From Oscillospiraceae bacterium (GTDB taxonomy: Bacteria > Bacillota > Clostridia > Oscillospirales > Oscillospiraceae), in contig JAFWDU010000006.1 of assembly GCA_017516005.1 (NCBI GenBank), positions 1 through 36,677 on the forward strand: a stretch of 36,677 bases of DNA. The letters run 5' to 3'. How positions within the stretch are numbered: the first letter of the stretch is position 1; each line of letters starts with the position of its first letter. Below, piece by piece: positions 24,044 through 33,975 of the stretch. Position numbers and translations under genes: made by a program. The notes under the pieces were generated by a model. It made no database searches. It saw nothing but the letters and a program-made list of their open reading frames with translations, and was not told where the DNA came from.

Positions 24044-24771
24044 CAGGTTCTGCCTCCGTGTAAACGTTTTTGAATGACTGCAAACAGAAACTTCGGAAGA
24101 CGGAGCATCCGGCCGAAGCGCCGGGGTTCCTTGATCAAACGATAGAGCCATTCCAGATTCAGCCGGATCATCCATTTCGGTGCGCGTTTTACGGTGCCGG
24201 CAAAACTGTCAAGTGATCCCCCGAGACCGATCATAAGACGGACTTTCAAATCATGAAGATGCTCTGACATAAACCGTTCCTGCCTCGGCGCGCCAAGACA
24301 GACAAAGAGTACATCCGGCGCCTGCGCGTTGATAAGATCCAGAACTTCCCTGTCTTCCTTAAAATAACCGTCGTGCATGCCGCAGATCTGAAGTTCCGGC
24401 TGAAGAAGAAGCATCTTCTGTGCTGCAAGTTCTGCAATGCCAGGCTTTGCGCCAAGAAGATACAGCGTTTTCTTTTCTCTTGCGAGAATTCCAAGGAGTT
24501 CCGCGGCAAAATCAACACCGGCAACTTTTTGCTTAAGAGGAGTTTTCAGTATTCTAGAGGCAAGCACAACACCGCCGCCGTCCGGAAGAACCAGATCTGC
24601 GGAATTCAAAATGTCCCGCAGTTTTTCATCTTCCATGGCTACATACACAATTTCGGAATTCGGTGTAACACAGTAAGAGGGTTCGGGAGAAGCGAGCAGA
24701 TCAGAGGCGCGGGAAAGGGCTTCATCCATGGTTACGTTATCAAAGCCGATCCCCATTATTTGAATTTTCAA
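24043..24771 (-). CDS. WecG/TagA/CpsF family glycosyltransferase
   Basis: A 242-residue glycosyltransferase of the GT26 family. Members add N-acetylmannosamine or a related sugar to a lipid-linked intermediate, for example in wall teichoic acid linkage-unit synthesis (TagA). Motifs seen are VTPNSEIVYVA, LVLPDGGGVVLASR, LGAKPG, the LGAPRQERF segment and GLGGSLDSFAGTVKRAPKWM, ending NLEWLYRLIKEPRRFGRM. The start is TTG, with GGAGGTG seven bases upstream; ATG at 24756 is a weaker alternative. tmk begins at its stop codon. No other wall-polymer genes are nearby, so TagA-like activity is inferred from family membership and the donor sugar is not known. Confidence 0.94.
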   Translation of the reverse strand: MKIQIMGIGFDNVTMDEALSRASDLLASPEPSYCVTPNSEIVYVAMEDEKLRDILNSADLVLPDGGGVVLASRILKTPLKQKVAGVDFAAELLGILAREKKTLYLLGAKPGIAELAAQKMLLLQPELQICGMHDGYFKEDREVLDLINAQAPDVLFVCLGAPRQERFMSEHLHDLKVRLMIGLGGSLDSFAGTVKRAPKWMIRLNLEWLYRLIKEPRRFGRMLRLPKFLFAVIQKRLHGGRT

Positions 24772-24882
24772 ATGGAATCACCTCCGTTTGGGTATCATTT
24801 GGAACGAACATACAATATCATACTATTATGAAATTGTCATCCATGTCATAAAAATTTCAGATTCTGCAAAATGATCATATTC

Positions 24883-24922
24883 CAATAAGGAGGCATGGCC
24901 AAGCGGTCATACCTCCTTATTG
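24883..24922. repeat. Perfect hairpin between the small membrane-protein gene and wecG/tagA
   Basis: An outer 11-bp stem CAATAAGGAGG/CCTCCTTATTG encloses an inner stem ATGGCC/GGTCAT around the loop AAGC. There is no T-run on either strand. Its middle resembles the 5' end of some tRNAs (GGAGGCATGGCCAAGCGGT) but no full tRNA is present. Confidence 0.7.
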
Positions 24923-24977
24923 AAGTCGAATCGCAGCTGATTCAGAAGCAGGAAATGACAGCTGCACCAAAGCAGAA

Positions 24978-25454
24978 TTACTTCTCCGGTGGTACAGAAA
25001 GCCTGGCAATTCCGGATACTTTCAGGGAAAGCGGAAGAAAAATCAGAACGCTAACATAAGCCGCAAGAAGCATTAATGGAAGAGATCTGAGAACGGAGCT
25101 CCAGTAAAAAGCCATGGGAGCGCCGCCCATTTTCATGCCGAAAAATGTCATGATCAGCGTCATAGGCACGGTAAACAGAATCGTGAGGACAGCTGCGGGA
25201 AGCATAAACTGAGGCAGCTGCATGGGGCTTCTGCCGGGGAAGCACTTTCTTCCGATTGCAGTGGCAATCTTCTGCGCGGGAATCAGTAAACCCAGGATTT
25301 CAATCACAACAAGACCAATAATAAACTGAAGAATGACGCCGGGATTGAAACCAGCACCGCTAGCAAGAACGGCAGTAAGCGTCATTATCAGACAAACGGG
25401 AAGATTGAATACAAGGTTTTGTGTCAGAATCATTTTCAAACTAGGCTTATGCAA
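24978..25454 (-). CDS. Small polytopic membrane protein (possibly DUF2798-like)
   Basis: A 158-residue integral membrane protein with four predicted hydrophobic segments: NLPVCLIMTLTAVLAS, ILQFIIGLVVIEILGLLI, MLPAAVLTILFTVPMTLIMTF and LRSLPLMLLAAYVSVLIFLPLSL. The two halves look similar (N-P/V-hydrophobic-MTL...GLVVIE and MLPAAV...PMTLIMTF), compatible with tandem DUF2798-type units, but I am not certain of that family. The start is TTG at 25454, with GGAGG about seven bases upstream. It lies 29 bases after fhs, so it is probably the last gene of the purine transcript. No function can be named. A role in transport of a folate or purine compound would be guesswork. Confidence 0.7.
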   Translation of the reverse strand: MHKPSLKMILTQNLVFNLPVCLIMTLTAVLASGAGFNPGVILQFIIGLVVIEILGLLIPAQKIATAIGRKCFPGRSPMQLPQFMLPAAVLTILFTVPMTLIMTFFGMKMGGAPMAFYWSSVLRSLPLMLLAAYVSVLIFLPLSLKVSGIARLSVPPEK

Positions 25455-25483
25455 AATAAACCCTCCATCCCAAAATAATTAGA

Positions 25484-27160
25484 TCAGAAAAGCCCCGTAA
25501 TTCTACCGTTTTCATCTACATCGATCCGTTCAGCAGATGGCGTTTTCGGAAGGCCAGGCATGGTCATAATATCACCGGTTAGGATGACCAGGAAACCGGC
25601 ACCGGCAGAAACCTTGACATTCCGAACTGTGATTTCGAAGTCCTCAGGCGCGCCGGTTCGAGTGGGATCATCTGAGAAGCTGTACTGTGTTTTCGCCATG
25701 CAGACAGGAAGAGACCTATAACCAAGCTCCGACAGCGTGCTGATTTGTTTCTTTGCAGCCGGAAGATAGGTTACACCTCTGCCGCCATAGATTTTCTGCA
25801 CGACTGCCTGAATCTTGTCCTCAATGGAATCCTCCAGGGAGTAGCAGAACTGAATTCCGGAACTGCCGCTTTCGCAAAGACGGATAACCTCTTTTGCCAG
25901 GTCAGTTCCCCCTGCGCCGCCTTCCGCCCAGACATTAGACAGGACTGCGTTGACTCCAAGCGTGCGGCACTGATCCATAATCAATTGAATTTCCGCATCC
26001 GTATCCGTTGGGAAGCGGTTGACAGCTACCACACAGGGCAGATGGAAGACATCCCGGATGTTTCGCACATGGCGGAGAAGGTTGGGGATTCCCTTTTTCA
26101 GCGCTTCCAAGTTCTCATCAGCAAGAGATTTTTTATCCATGCCGCCGTGCAGCTTCAGAGCGCGGACAGTTGCGACAATCACGACAGCATCCGGCGCAAG
26201 TCCAGCAGTGCGGCACTTGATGTCCAAAAACTTTTCTGCACCGAGATCTGCTCCAAATCCGGCCTCAGTCAATGCATAATCTCCGATTTTCAAAGCCATC
26301 TTGGTAGCGATTACGGAGTTGCAGCCATGGGCAATGTTTGCAAAGGGACCGCCGTGTACAAAAGCGGGAGTTCCTTCCAGTGTCTGTACCAGATTCGGTT
26401 TCAGAGCATCCTTTAGAAGCGCGGTCATGGCTCCAACAGCCTTCAGATCCCCGGCGGTGACCGGTTTTCCTTCATAGGTATAACCAACAACAAGGCGTCC
26501 AAGACGAAGCTTGAGGTCGCGTATGGAATCTGCGAGGCAGAATACCGCCATGATCTCGCTGGCAGCCGTAATTTCAAAACCGTCTTCTCTTGGTGTTCCG
26601 TTAGACCTTCCGCCAAGACCGTCCGTTATGTAACGAAGCTGACGGTCATTCATATCCATACAGCGCTTCCAGGTGATTCTTCTGGGATCAATCCCAAGTA
26701 CATTTCCCTGCTGAATATGATTGTCCAGCATCGCAGCAAGAAGATTGTTTGCTGCGCTGATGGCGTGAAAGTCTCCGGTGAAGTGCAGGTTGATATCCTC
26801 CATGGGAACAACCTGCGCATAACCACCTCCGGCGGCGCCCCCTTTGATGCCGAATACCGGCCCGAGAGAGGGCTCCCGGAGTGCAACGACTGCGTTCTTG
26901 CCGAGGCGGCGGAGCGCATCTGATAAACCGATTGTAGTGGTTGTTTTTCCTTCACCTGCCGACGTAGGTGTTATGGCCGTGACAAGAATCAGTTTTCCGT
27001 TCTTTCTTCCGTCCTCAGAGAGAATGGAGGGATCCACCTTTGCCTTATATCTGCCGTAGAGATCCAGATAGCGCTCGTCAATGCCGGCACTTTCTGCAAT
27101 CTTCACGATGGGAGTCATGACACATTCCTGTGCGATCTCAATATCAGATTTATAATTCAT
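25484..27160 (-). CDS. fhs: Formate-tetrahydrofolate ligase
   Basis: A 558-residue ATP-dependent enzyme that makes 10-formyl-tetrahydrofolate from formate. The N-terminal P-loop is [20 protein letters not shown]. Conserved stretches [42 protein letters not shown] and [16 protein letters not shown] are visible, with a C-terminal [31 protein letters not shown]. The length is normal for the monofunctional bacterial enzyme. The start has GGAGG ten bases upstream. It follows purL by 19 bases. Its product supplies the formyl group for PurN and AICAR transformylase in the same transcript, a functional reason for its place in the pur operon. Confidence 0.98.
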   Translation of the reverse strand: MNYKSDIEIAQECVMTPIVKIAESAGIDERYLDLYGRYKAKVDPSILSEDGRKNGKLILVTAITPTSAGEGKTTTTIGLSDALRRLGKNAVVALREPSLGPVFGIKGGAAGGGYAQVVPMEDINLHFTGDFHAISAANNLLAAMLDNHIQQGNVLGIDPRRITWKRCMDMNDRQLRYITDGLGGRSNGTPREDGFEITAASEIMAVFCLADSIRDLKLRLGRLVVGYTYEGKPVTAGDLKAVGAMTALLKDALKPNLVQTLEGTPAFVHGGPFANIAHGCNSVIATKMALKIGDYALTEAGFGADLGAEKFLDIKCRTAGLAPDAVVIVATVRALKLHGGMDKKSLADENLEALKKGIPNLLRHVRNIRDVFHLPCVVAVNRFPTDTDAEIQLIMDQCRTLGVNAVLSNVWAEGGAGGTDLAKEVIRLCESGSSGIQFCYSLEDSIEDKIQAVVQKIYGGRGVTYLPAAKKQISTLSELGYRSLPVCMAKTQYSFSDDPTRTGAPEDFEITVRNVKVSAGAGFLVILTGDIMTMPGLPKTPSAERIDVDENGRITGLF

Positions 27161-27179
27161 AAAGAGGAATGCCTCCTGC

Positions 27180-30100
27180 TTACTTGAAATATCTTACTGC
27201 TGCCTCAAACATGCGGATATCATAATTGCCGGGTACATTCCGATAAAGCCCGGATCCAATGCGTTCCGCATGACCCATCTTGCCGAAAACTCTTCCATCA
27301 GGAGAGGTAATGCCCTCAATTGCGTACATGGAATCATTGGGGTTGAAATGAACGTCACTTGTTGCGTTGCCAACCAGATCCACATACTGTGTTGCAATCT
27401 GACCGTTTTCGGCAAGTTTCCGGATCATCTCTTCACTGGCAAGGAAACGGCCCTCGCCGTGGGAAATCGGCACGGAATAAATCTCACCGACCTGGGTTAA
27501 AGACAGCCACGGGGACTTGTTGGAAGCGATTCTTGTACGGACAATTCTGGACTGATGGCGGGAGATGGTGTTGAAGGTCAGGGTTGGACAAGTTTCATCC
27601 GTGTCAATGATCTTTCCAAACGGAACAAGCCCAAGCTTGATCAGTGCCTGGAACCCGTTGCAGATGCCGCACATAAGACCGTCACGCTGCTCCAACAGCT
27701 CCGTTACGCCTTCCTTAACAGCAGCATTCCGGAAGAATGCTGTGATAAACTTACCGGAACCGTCCGGTTCGTCACCGCCTGAAAAACCGCCTGGAATGAA
27801 GACGATCTGCGCCTGCTTGAGCGCTTTCGCAAAATCGTCCACGCTTTTCGCAATGCCGTCTGCACTCAGATTGTTGATGACCATGATTTCCGGATCAGCA
27901 CCGGCATCACGAACAGCCTTGGCGCTGTCATATTCACAGTTGGTGCCAGGAAATGCCGGAATCAGGACTTTCGGACGCGCGGCTTTTACAGCAGGAGCGG
28001 GCCAGGAAGAGACGGCAAAGGAGAAGTTCTCCATAGGTGTCTTCCGGTCCGGAATATTGCAGGGATAGACGCTCTCCAGTTTGCCTTCATAGAGGCTGCA
28101 GAGAGATTCTATGGATACCTTCTCATCTGCAAAGGAGATTTCGGGTTCGGAAACGGTTTCGCCGAGAACAGTGCCGGCTGCAACATCCAGATCCGCTTCG
28201 AGGAGGAATGCGCCGTAATCTCTGCAGAACAGGCTGGAAAGCAGGAGCTTCGGATCAAAACGGAATCCGATACCGTTGCCCAGGCTCATCTTGAGCACCG
28301 CTTCAGCGATTCCGCCCATACCGGGCGTATAGCACGCATAGACCTTACCGCTGCGGAGCAGTTCTGTGACCTGAGCGAAAACCGCTTTCATGGATTCCGG
28401 ATCAGGCAGGCCGTCTTTACCAATCTCGGGTGCGATTCGGATCAGACAATGCCCTGCTGCCTTGAATTCAGGCGAGACAATCTCACCGGCCTTTGCTGTA
28501 GTAACTGCAAAGGAAACCAGTGTGGGCGGAACGTCCAGATCTTCAAATGTGCCTGACATGGAATCCTTACCGCCGATGGCAGCAACTCCGAGACCCATCT
28601 GCGCTTCAAAAGCGCCAAGAAGAGCGGAAAGAGGTTTGCCCCAGCGCTTTGGATCTCTGCCGGGCTTTTCAAAGTATTCCTGGAAAGTCAGATATGTATC
28701 TTCAAAAGAAGCACCGGTTGCAATCAGTTTGCAGACAGACTCCACGACGGCGAGATATGCGCCGTGATATGGACTCTCCTCCGTGAGATAGGGGTTATAT
28801 CCCCAGCTCATGACAGAACAGTCATCCGTATGCTTCTTCTCAACGGAAATCTTCTGAACCATAGCCTGAATCGGCGTCAGCTGATATTTTCCGCCGAAGG
28901 GCATCAGAACCGTACCGGCGCCGATGGTGGAATCAAAGCGTTCAGAAAGGCCTCTTCTGGAGCAGCAGTTCAGATCTGAAGCCAGTGCGCGGATGTTTTC
29001 CTCGAAACCACCGCTCAGCTTCTGCTCTTTCAGAGCCGGTTCGGCAGCTTGAATCGTGATATGCTTGCTCGCACCGTTGGAATTGAGGAATTCACGGCTG
29101 ATATCCACAATCTTCTTCCCATTCCAGTCCATGACCAGTCTGGGATCCTCCTGAACAACTGCGACAGGACATGCCTGTAGATTTTCTTTTTGCGCAAGTT
29201 CCAGGAAACGATCCACGTCGGCAGCTTCCACAACAACAGCCATGCGTTCCTGGGATTCCGAGATGGCGAGTTCCGTGCCATCCAGGCCTTCATATTTTTT
29301 AGGGACGGCATTCAGATCAATCCGGAGTCCGTCTGCAAGTTCTCCAATCGCGACGCTGACACCGCCGGCGCCGAAGTCATTGCAGCGTTTGATCAGACGG
29401 GTTGCTTCACCATTCCGGAACAGTCTCTGAAGCTTGCGCTCTTCCGGCGCATTGCCCTTCTGGACTTCCGCTCCGCAGTCTTCTACGGAGTGCGTATTAT
29501 GCGCTTTGCTGGAGCCGGTAGCGCCGCCAATGCCGTCACGGCCTGTGCTGCCGCCGAGCAGAAGAACAACATCTCCGGGCTGCGGTACTTCCCTGCGTAC
29601 ATTTTCAGCGGGCGCTGCGGCGATAACCGCACCGATCTCCATACGCTTGGCTGCATAGCCGGGATGATAGAGTTCATCCACAATACCGGTCGCGAGACCA
29701 ATCTGGTTGCCATAGGAGGAATAACCGGCAGCGGCAGTAGTAACGATTTTGCGCTGCGGCAGTTTACCGGGAAGCGTCTGGCTTACCGGAACCAAGGGAT
29801 CCGCTGCTCCGGTTACGCGCATTGCACCGTATACGTAGCTTCTTCCGGACAGCGGGTCACGGATTGCGCCGCCAATGCAGGTTGCTGCTCCGCCGAAAGG
29901 TTCAATTTCCGTCGGGTGGTTGTGGGTCTCATTTTTGAAAAGGAGCAGCCAGGGTTCGCTGACACCATCCACTTCCACCTGAATTTTAACAGTACAGGCG
30001 TTGATCTCTTCACTTTCGTCCAGCTTATCCAGTTTACCCTGTGCTTTGAGCGCCTTTGCAGCCAGTGTGCCGATGTCCATCAGGCAGATGGGTTTGGTAC

Positions 30101-30869
30101 GGCCGAGCGCAGCACGGGTATCCAGATAGTCCTGATATGCTTTCTGAAGGATGGGATCCTCAAAAGAAACAGAATCAATGATTGTATTGAAAGTGGTATG
30201 ACGGCAATGATCCGACCAGTAGGTGTCGATCATGCGGATTTCCGTAATTGTCGGATTTCTGCCTTCGGAACGGAAATAATTCTGGCAGAAAGCTGCATCG
30301 GCTTCATCCATGGCAAGACCGTAACTCCGGACAAACTCCGCGAGCCCTGCTTCATCCAGGTCATTAAAGGTTTCCAGTGTTTCGACCTCAGTAGGGATGT
30401 CATAACGTGATTCCAGGGTTTCCGGTTTTTCAAGAGAAGCCTCTCTCGCTTCCACCGGGTTGATTACGTAGTTCTTGATGGCTGCGATGTCAGCTTCAGA
30501 AAGTGAACCGTAGAGCCGGTATACTTTCGCAGAACGGATCAGAGGCCGCTGACCCTGGGAAATGATCTGAATGCACTGTGCAGCGGAATCCGCACGCTGA
30601 TCAAACTGACCGGGAAGATATTCCACAGCGAATACCACAGCGTCATCCTGATCCAACTCAGAACTGACGTGGTCAAGCTGAGGTTCAGAGAAAACGGTTC
30701 TGGTCGCATACTCAAACAGTTCCGCATCAATATCATCCGCATCATAGCGGTTGAGAATTCTGACATCTTTCAGGGATGAGATGCCCAGGAGGTTTTTTAG
30801 TTCGCTGTAAAGTGAGGCCGCCTCGCTGGCCAGTTCCTTCTTTTTTTCCACATAGACTCTGAATACCAT
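27180..30869 (-). CDS. purL: Phosphoribosylformylglycinamidine synthase, single-chain type
   Basis: A 1229-residue enzyme that converts FGAR to FGAM using glutamine and ATP. It is the fused long type containing what Bacillus encodes as purS, purL and purQ. The synthase half holds [27 protein letters not shown] and [16 protein letters not shown], plus the second AIRS-like half with [20 protein letters not shown]. The C-terminal glutamine amidotransferase (from about residue 960) has [16 protein letters not shown], the nucleophilic cysteine in [12 protein letters not shown], and the His-Glu pair in [15 protein letters not shown] lies upstream of the ATG, two bases after the purD stop. No purS or purQ gene is needed or seen. 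Confidence 0.98.
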   Translation of the reverse strand: MVFRVYVEKKKELASEAASLYSELKNLLGISSLKDVRILNRYDADDIDAELFEYATRTVFSEPQLDHVSSELDQDDAVVFAVEYLPGQFDQRADSAAQCIQIISQGQRPLIRSAKVYRLYGSLSEADIAAIKNYVINPVEAREASLEKPETLESRYDIPTEVETLETFNDLDEAGLAEFVRSYGLAMDEADAAFCQNYFRSEGRNPTITEIRMIDTYWSDHCRHTTFNTIIDSVSFEDPILQKAYQDYLDTRAALGRTKPICLMDIGTLAAKALKAQGKLDKLDESEEINACTVKIQVEVDGVSEPWLLLFKNETHNHPTEIEPFGGAATCIGGAIRDPLSGRSYVYGAMRVTGAADPLVPVSQTLPGKLPQRKIVTTAAAGYSSYGNQIGLATGIVDELYHPGYAAKRMEIGAVIAAAPAENVRREVPQPGDVVLLLGGSTGRDGIGGATGSSKAHNTHSVEDCGAEVQKGNAPEERKLQRLFRNGEATRLIKRCNDFGAGGVSVAIGELADGLRIDLNAVPKKYEGLDGTELAISESQERMAVVVEAADVDRFLELAQKENLQACPVAVVQEDPRLVMDWNGKKIVDISREFLNSNGASKHITIQAAEPALKEQKLSGGFEENIRALASDLNCCSRRGLSERFDSTIGAGTVLMPFGGKYQLTPIQAMVQKISVEKKHTDDCSVMSWGYNPYLTEESPYHGAYLAVVESVCKLIATGASFEDTYLTFQEYFEKPGRDPKRWGKPLSALLGAFEAQMGLGVAAIGGKDSMSGTFEDLDVPPTLVSFAVTTAKAGEIVSPEFKAAGHCLIRIAPEIGKDGLPDPESMKAVFAQVTELLRSGKVYACYTPGMGGIAEAVLKMSLGNGIGFRFDPKLLLSSLFCRDYGAFLLEADLDVAAGTVLGETVSEPEISFADEKVSIESLCSLYEGKLESVYPCNIPDRKTPMENFSFAVSSWPAPAVKAARPKVLIPAFPGTNCEYDSAKAVRDAGADPEIMVINNLSADGIAKSVDDFAKALKQAQIVFIPGGFSGGDEPDGSGKFITAFFRNAAVKEGVTELLEQRDGLMCGICNGFQALIKLGLVPFGKIIDTDETCPTLTFNTISRHQSRIVRTRIASNKSPWLSLTQVGEIYSVPISHGEGRFLASEEMIRKLAENGQIATQYVDLVGNATSDVHFNPNDSMYAIEGITSPDGRVFGKMGHAERIGSGLYRNVPGNYDIRMFEAAVRYFK

Positions 30870-30871
30870 AA

Positions 30872-32140
30872 TCAGGTCCTCCCTGCATTGAGGGCACGCT
30901 GCCCGATATCTTTTCTGTAATAGGCGTTTCCGAATGTAATTTGTTTCACAATTGCATAGGCACTGTCAATTGCTTCCGGAAGAGACGACGCAACGGCTGT
31001 GCATCCAAGGACACGCCCGCCGCTGGTTACCAGCGCTCCGTCTTTGATTGCGGCGCCGGCAACGTAAACATGATCCCAAAGCGCTTCCGGGATGGAAATG
31101 GGATAACCTTTTTCATAAGATGAGGGATATCCATCGGAAGCCATAATGACACAGCAGGCACTGTCACTGGAAAAACGGACTTCCGTTTCGGCGAGTGTCC
31201 CGTTCGTCACGGCCTGCATAACCGTCAGAAGATCGCTCTTCAGAAGCGGCAGTACTACCTGCGTCTCAGGATCGCCGAATCGGCAGTTATATTCAATGAC
31301 TTTTGGACCGTCCTTTGTAATCATGAGGCCAAAGTAGAGACAGCCTTTAAAGGTCCGTCCTTCCTTGTTCATCGCTTCGATTGTGGGAAGGAAGATGGTT
31401 CTCATGCATTCTTCGGCGATCTCGGGCGTGTAGTACGGGTTCGGGGCAATGGTGCCCATACCGCCTGTATTGAGGCCTTCATCATGATCCTTCGCACGTT
31501 TGTGATCCATGGAGGAAACCATTGGAACGACTGTTTTTCCGTCTGTGAAGGAAAGTACGGAGACCTCCGGTCCTTCCAGAAATTCCTCGATAACAATTCT
31601 TTCCCCGCTGGCGCCGAACTTTTTGTCTTCCATCATCTCCCGGACAGCCTGAAGCGCCTCTTCCCGGGCCATGGCGATAATAACGCCCTTACCCAAAGCA
31701 AGTCCATCCGCCTTGATCACGGTAGGAATGGGAGCTGTCTGCAGATATTCGAGCGCATCATTCATCCGATCAAAGGTTTCATAGCGGGCAGTTGGGATCC
31801 CGTACTTCTTCATCAGATTTTTGGAAAAGACTTTGCTGCCTTCAATGATGGCTGCGTTTGCTTTCGGTCCGAAACATGGAATGCCAACTTTCTCCAGCTC
31901 ATCAACACAGCCAAGGACAAGGGGATCATCCGGCGCAACAACCGCATAGTCGATGTTGTGACTCTGTGCAAATGCTACAATTGCAGGAATGTCTTTCGCA
32001 CCGATTGAGACGCATTCCGCGTCATGCGCAATGCCACCGTTTCCGGGAAGTGCATAAATGGTCTCTACTTCCTGGTTCTCACGAAGCTTTTTGATAATGG
32101 CATGCTCGCGGCCACCGCCGCCAACCACGAGAATATTCAT
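30872..32140 (-). CDS. purD: Phosphoribosylamine-glycine ligase
   Basis: A 422-residue ATP-grasp enzyme joining glycine to phosphoribosylamine to form GAR. The start GGGGREHA is the usual PurD N-terminus. The ATP-grasp part holds KADGLALGKGVIIA and SSMDHKRAKDHDEGLNTGGMGTIAPNPYY, followed by IEYNCRFGDPETQVVLPLL. The start has AGGGGC upstream. The gene lies 20 bases after the AICAR transformylase gene and two bases before purL. It is standard in length and motif content. Confidence 0.98.
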   Translation of the reverse strand: MNILVVGGGGREHAIIKKLRENQEVETIYALPGNGGIAHDAECVSIGAKDIPAIVAFAQSHNIDYAVVAPDDPLVLGCVDELEKVGIPCFGPKANAAIIEGSKVFSKNLMKKYGIPTARYETFDRMNDALEYLQTAPIPTVIKADGLALGKGVIIAMAREEALQAVREMMEDKKFGASGERIVIEEFLEGPEVSVLSFTDGKTVVPMVSSMDHKRAKDHDEGLNTGGMGTIAPNPYYTPEIAEECMRTIFLPTIEAMNKEGRTFKGCLYFGLMITKDGPKVIEYNCRFGDPETQVVLPLLKSDLLTVMQAVTNGTLAETEVRFSSDSACCVIMASDGYPSSYEKGYPISIPEALWDHVYVAGAAIKDGALVTSGGRVLGCTAVASSLPEAIDSAYAIVKQITFGNAYYRKDIGQRALNAGRT

Positions 32141-32160
32141 AGAATTCGCCCCTTGTGGAA

Positions 32161-33339
32161 TTAATGATGGAACAGACGCATGCCAGTGAAGGCAAGCACA
32201 ATACCATATTTATCGGCAGTCTCGATGACATTGTCATCGCGGATGGAACCGCCGGGTTCTGCGATATATGCAACACCGCTCTTGCGGGCACGCTCTACAT
32301 TGTCACCGAAGGGGAAGAAAGCATCGCTTCCGCAAGTAACGCCGGACTGTGTTGCAATCCAGGCTTTCTTTTCCTCCGCTGTAAGCACCTCGGGACGTAC
32401 CTTGAAGTACTTCTGCCATTCCCCTTCCCGCAGCACGTCATCATACTCATCGGACATATAGACATCGATGGCGTTGTCGCGGTCTGCACGGCGGATGCCG
32501 TCAACAAACGGAAGATTCAGAACCTTCGGGCACTGACGGAGATACCAGTTGTCTGCCTTGGATCCGGCAAGACGAGTGCAGTGGATACGACTCTGCTGGC
32601 CGGCTCCAACGCCGATTGCCTGACCGTCCTTGACATAGCAGACGGAGTTGGACTGGGTGTATTTCAGGGTAATCAGAGAGACAATCAAATCGATTTTCGC
32701 CTGCTGGGGCAGATCCTTGTTCTTGGAGACAATATTCTCGAGAAGGCTCTCGTCGATCTTGAAGTTGTTATGTCCTTGTTCAAAAGTCACACCGAAAACA
32801 TCCTTGCACTCCTGTGCAGCGGGAACATAGTTCGGGTCGATCTGGACAACATTATACTTGCCGCCCTTTTTGGTGGAGAGGATCGCAAGCGCTTCCTCTG
32901 TATAGCCGGGCGCAATAATGCCGTCAGAAACCTCTGCCTTAAGATATTTTGCGGTGGCCGCATCACAGACATCACTCAGTGCAGCCCAGTCACCATAAGA
33001 GCAGAGACGATCCGCACCGCGCGCGCGGATATACGCACAGGCGATGGGAGAGAGTTCGAGATCCGGATCAACAAAATAGATCTTCCGGTCAACCTCGCTC
33101 AGCGCCTTGCCAACGGCGGCGCCGGCGGGAGAAACATGCTTGAAGCTGGCGGCGGAAGGAAGACCGGTTGCTTCCTTCAGTTCCTTGACCAGCTGCCAGG
33201 AATTAAAGGCATCCAGAAAGTTGATAAAGCCAGGCCTGCCGCAGAGGACCTGAATCGGAAGGTCAGAGCCGTCCTTCATGTAGATCTTAGCAGGCTTCTG
33301 ATTCGGGTTGCAGCCGTATTTGAGTTCAAATTCCTTCAT
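32161..33339 (-). CDS. purH: AICAR transformylase, stand-alone (PurH C-terminal domain only)
   Basis: A 392-residue protein that formylates AICAR with 10-formyl-THF to give FAICAR. It begins directly with KYGCNPNQKPAKI, the start of the transformylase half of bifunctional PurH, and carries the catalytic SFKHVSPAGAAVG with Lys-His. Later motifs are VGAGQQSRIHCTRLA and SDAFFPFGDNVERA, then GVAYIAEPGGSIRDDNVIE. The N-terminal IMP cyclohydrolase domain of normal PurH is absent and is supplied by the adjacent purO-type gene (gap of three bases). The start has a GGGGG-type site upstream. Use of the symbol purH for this single-activity form is a convenience. Confidence 0.94.
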   Translation of the reverse strand: MKEFELKYGCNPNQKPAKIYMKDGSDLPIQVLCGRPGFINFLDAFNSWQLVKELKEATGLPSAASFKHVSPAGAAVGKALSEVDRKIYFVDPDLELSPIACAYIRARGADRLCSYGDWAALSDVCDAATAKYLKAEVSDGIIAPGYTEEALAILSTKKGGKYNVVQIDPNYVPAAQECKDVFGVTFEQGHNNFKIDESLLENIVSKNKDLPQQAKIDLIVSLITLKYTQSNSVCYVKDGQAIGVGAGQQSRIHCTRLAGSKADNWYLRQCPKVLNLPFVDGIRRADRDNAIDVYMSDEYDDVLREGEWQKYFKVRPEVLTAEEKKAWIATQSGVTCGSDAFFPFGDNVERARKSGVAYIAEPGGSIRDDNVIETADKYGIVLAFTGMRLFHH

Positions 33340-33342
33340 TTC

Positions 33343-33975
33343 TTAATCCCCCAGATTCTTATTGAACAGTTTGACTTCTCCATTGACGTTGGTGTAGAGA
33401 GACACTTTATTTGCTTCATTGAGAGCGTTCCATACTTCTTCCGGTTTCGGCATATCAATCTCAATAGGCTCGCCGGCAAAAGAAGGCAGCGGGCTGCCAT
33501 CGCCCTGATACGTGCTGATGAAATAGCCTTTGCCCTCGTCGCAGCCTTCATAGCAGAAGAACTCCCGAAGGCAGCGCCCGTCTTTCCGCTTCAGTGCGGA
33601 GAGCTCAAAGCTGCCGTCTGCATAGCAGATTGCGGAGATCCGTGGTGTGAAATTCGGATCATCCGGCTCATACTCACGCGTCATAAGGGCCTTGCGGAAA
33701 TCACCCATATTCTTGATGGTATCCGTCTGATCTCCGTTTGTCACGATGAGAGCGTCGCCCATGGAGCGAACGGGATGATAAATGATCAGGCTGGGATCAG
33801 AAACCTTGCTGGGATCAAACACTTCCGTGCGGATGCCGTCATCCGTCAAAGAGAAAATCCGATTGCGGCTGTTTTCGCTCCGTCCCATGATGAAATAGTA
33901 GACGCAGTTTTTTCCAACGGCAATACCGCGGCCGGGGTAAGGATTGCTTTTCAAAAATTCAAGAAAATTCGTCAT
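33343..33975 (-). CDS. purO: IMP cyclohydrolase, PurO type
   Basis: A 210-residue protein of the PurO family (PF07826), which closes the ring of FAICAR to give IMP and is unrelated to the cyclohydrolase half of PurH. Seen motifs are NPYPGRGIAVGK at the N-terminus, YYFIMGRSENSRNRIFS, and PSLIIYHPVRSMGDALIVTNGDQTD, all characteristic of the bacterial members. Its start overlaps the purN stop by four bases (ATGA), and the AICAR transformylase follows by three bases, so the two last steps of the pathway are adjacent. The biochemical role is inferred from family and position. Confidence 0.93.
   Translation of the reverse strand: MTNFLEFLKSNPYPGRGIAVGKNCVYYFIMGRSENSRNRIFSLTDDGIRTEVFDPSKVSDPSLIIYHPVRSMGDALIVTNGDQTDTIKNMGDFRKALMTREYEPDDPNFTPRISAICYADGSFELSALKRKDGRCLREFFCYEGCDEGKGYFISTYQGDGSPLPSFAGEPIEIDMPKPEEVWNALNEANKVSLYTNVNGEVKLFNKNLGD

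Noticed and set aside
24044..24175. Upstream extension of tmk
   Set aside because: The extra residues are the end of the glycosyltransferase gene in another frame, and the conserved Tmk start is at 24043.
24884..24921. Possible complete tRNA gene
   Set aside because: Only a D-arm-like stretch is present. There is no anticodon or T arm, and the sequence folds as one simple hairpin.
29190..30410. A 406-codon plus-strand frame opposite purL
   Set aside because: Antisense to a clear single-chain PurL; no independent signals.
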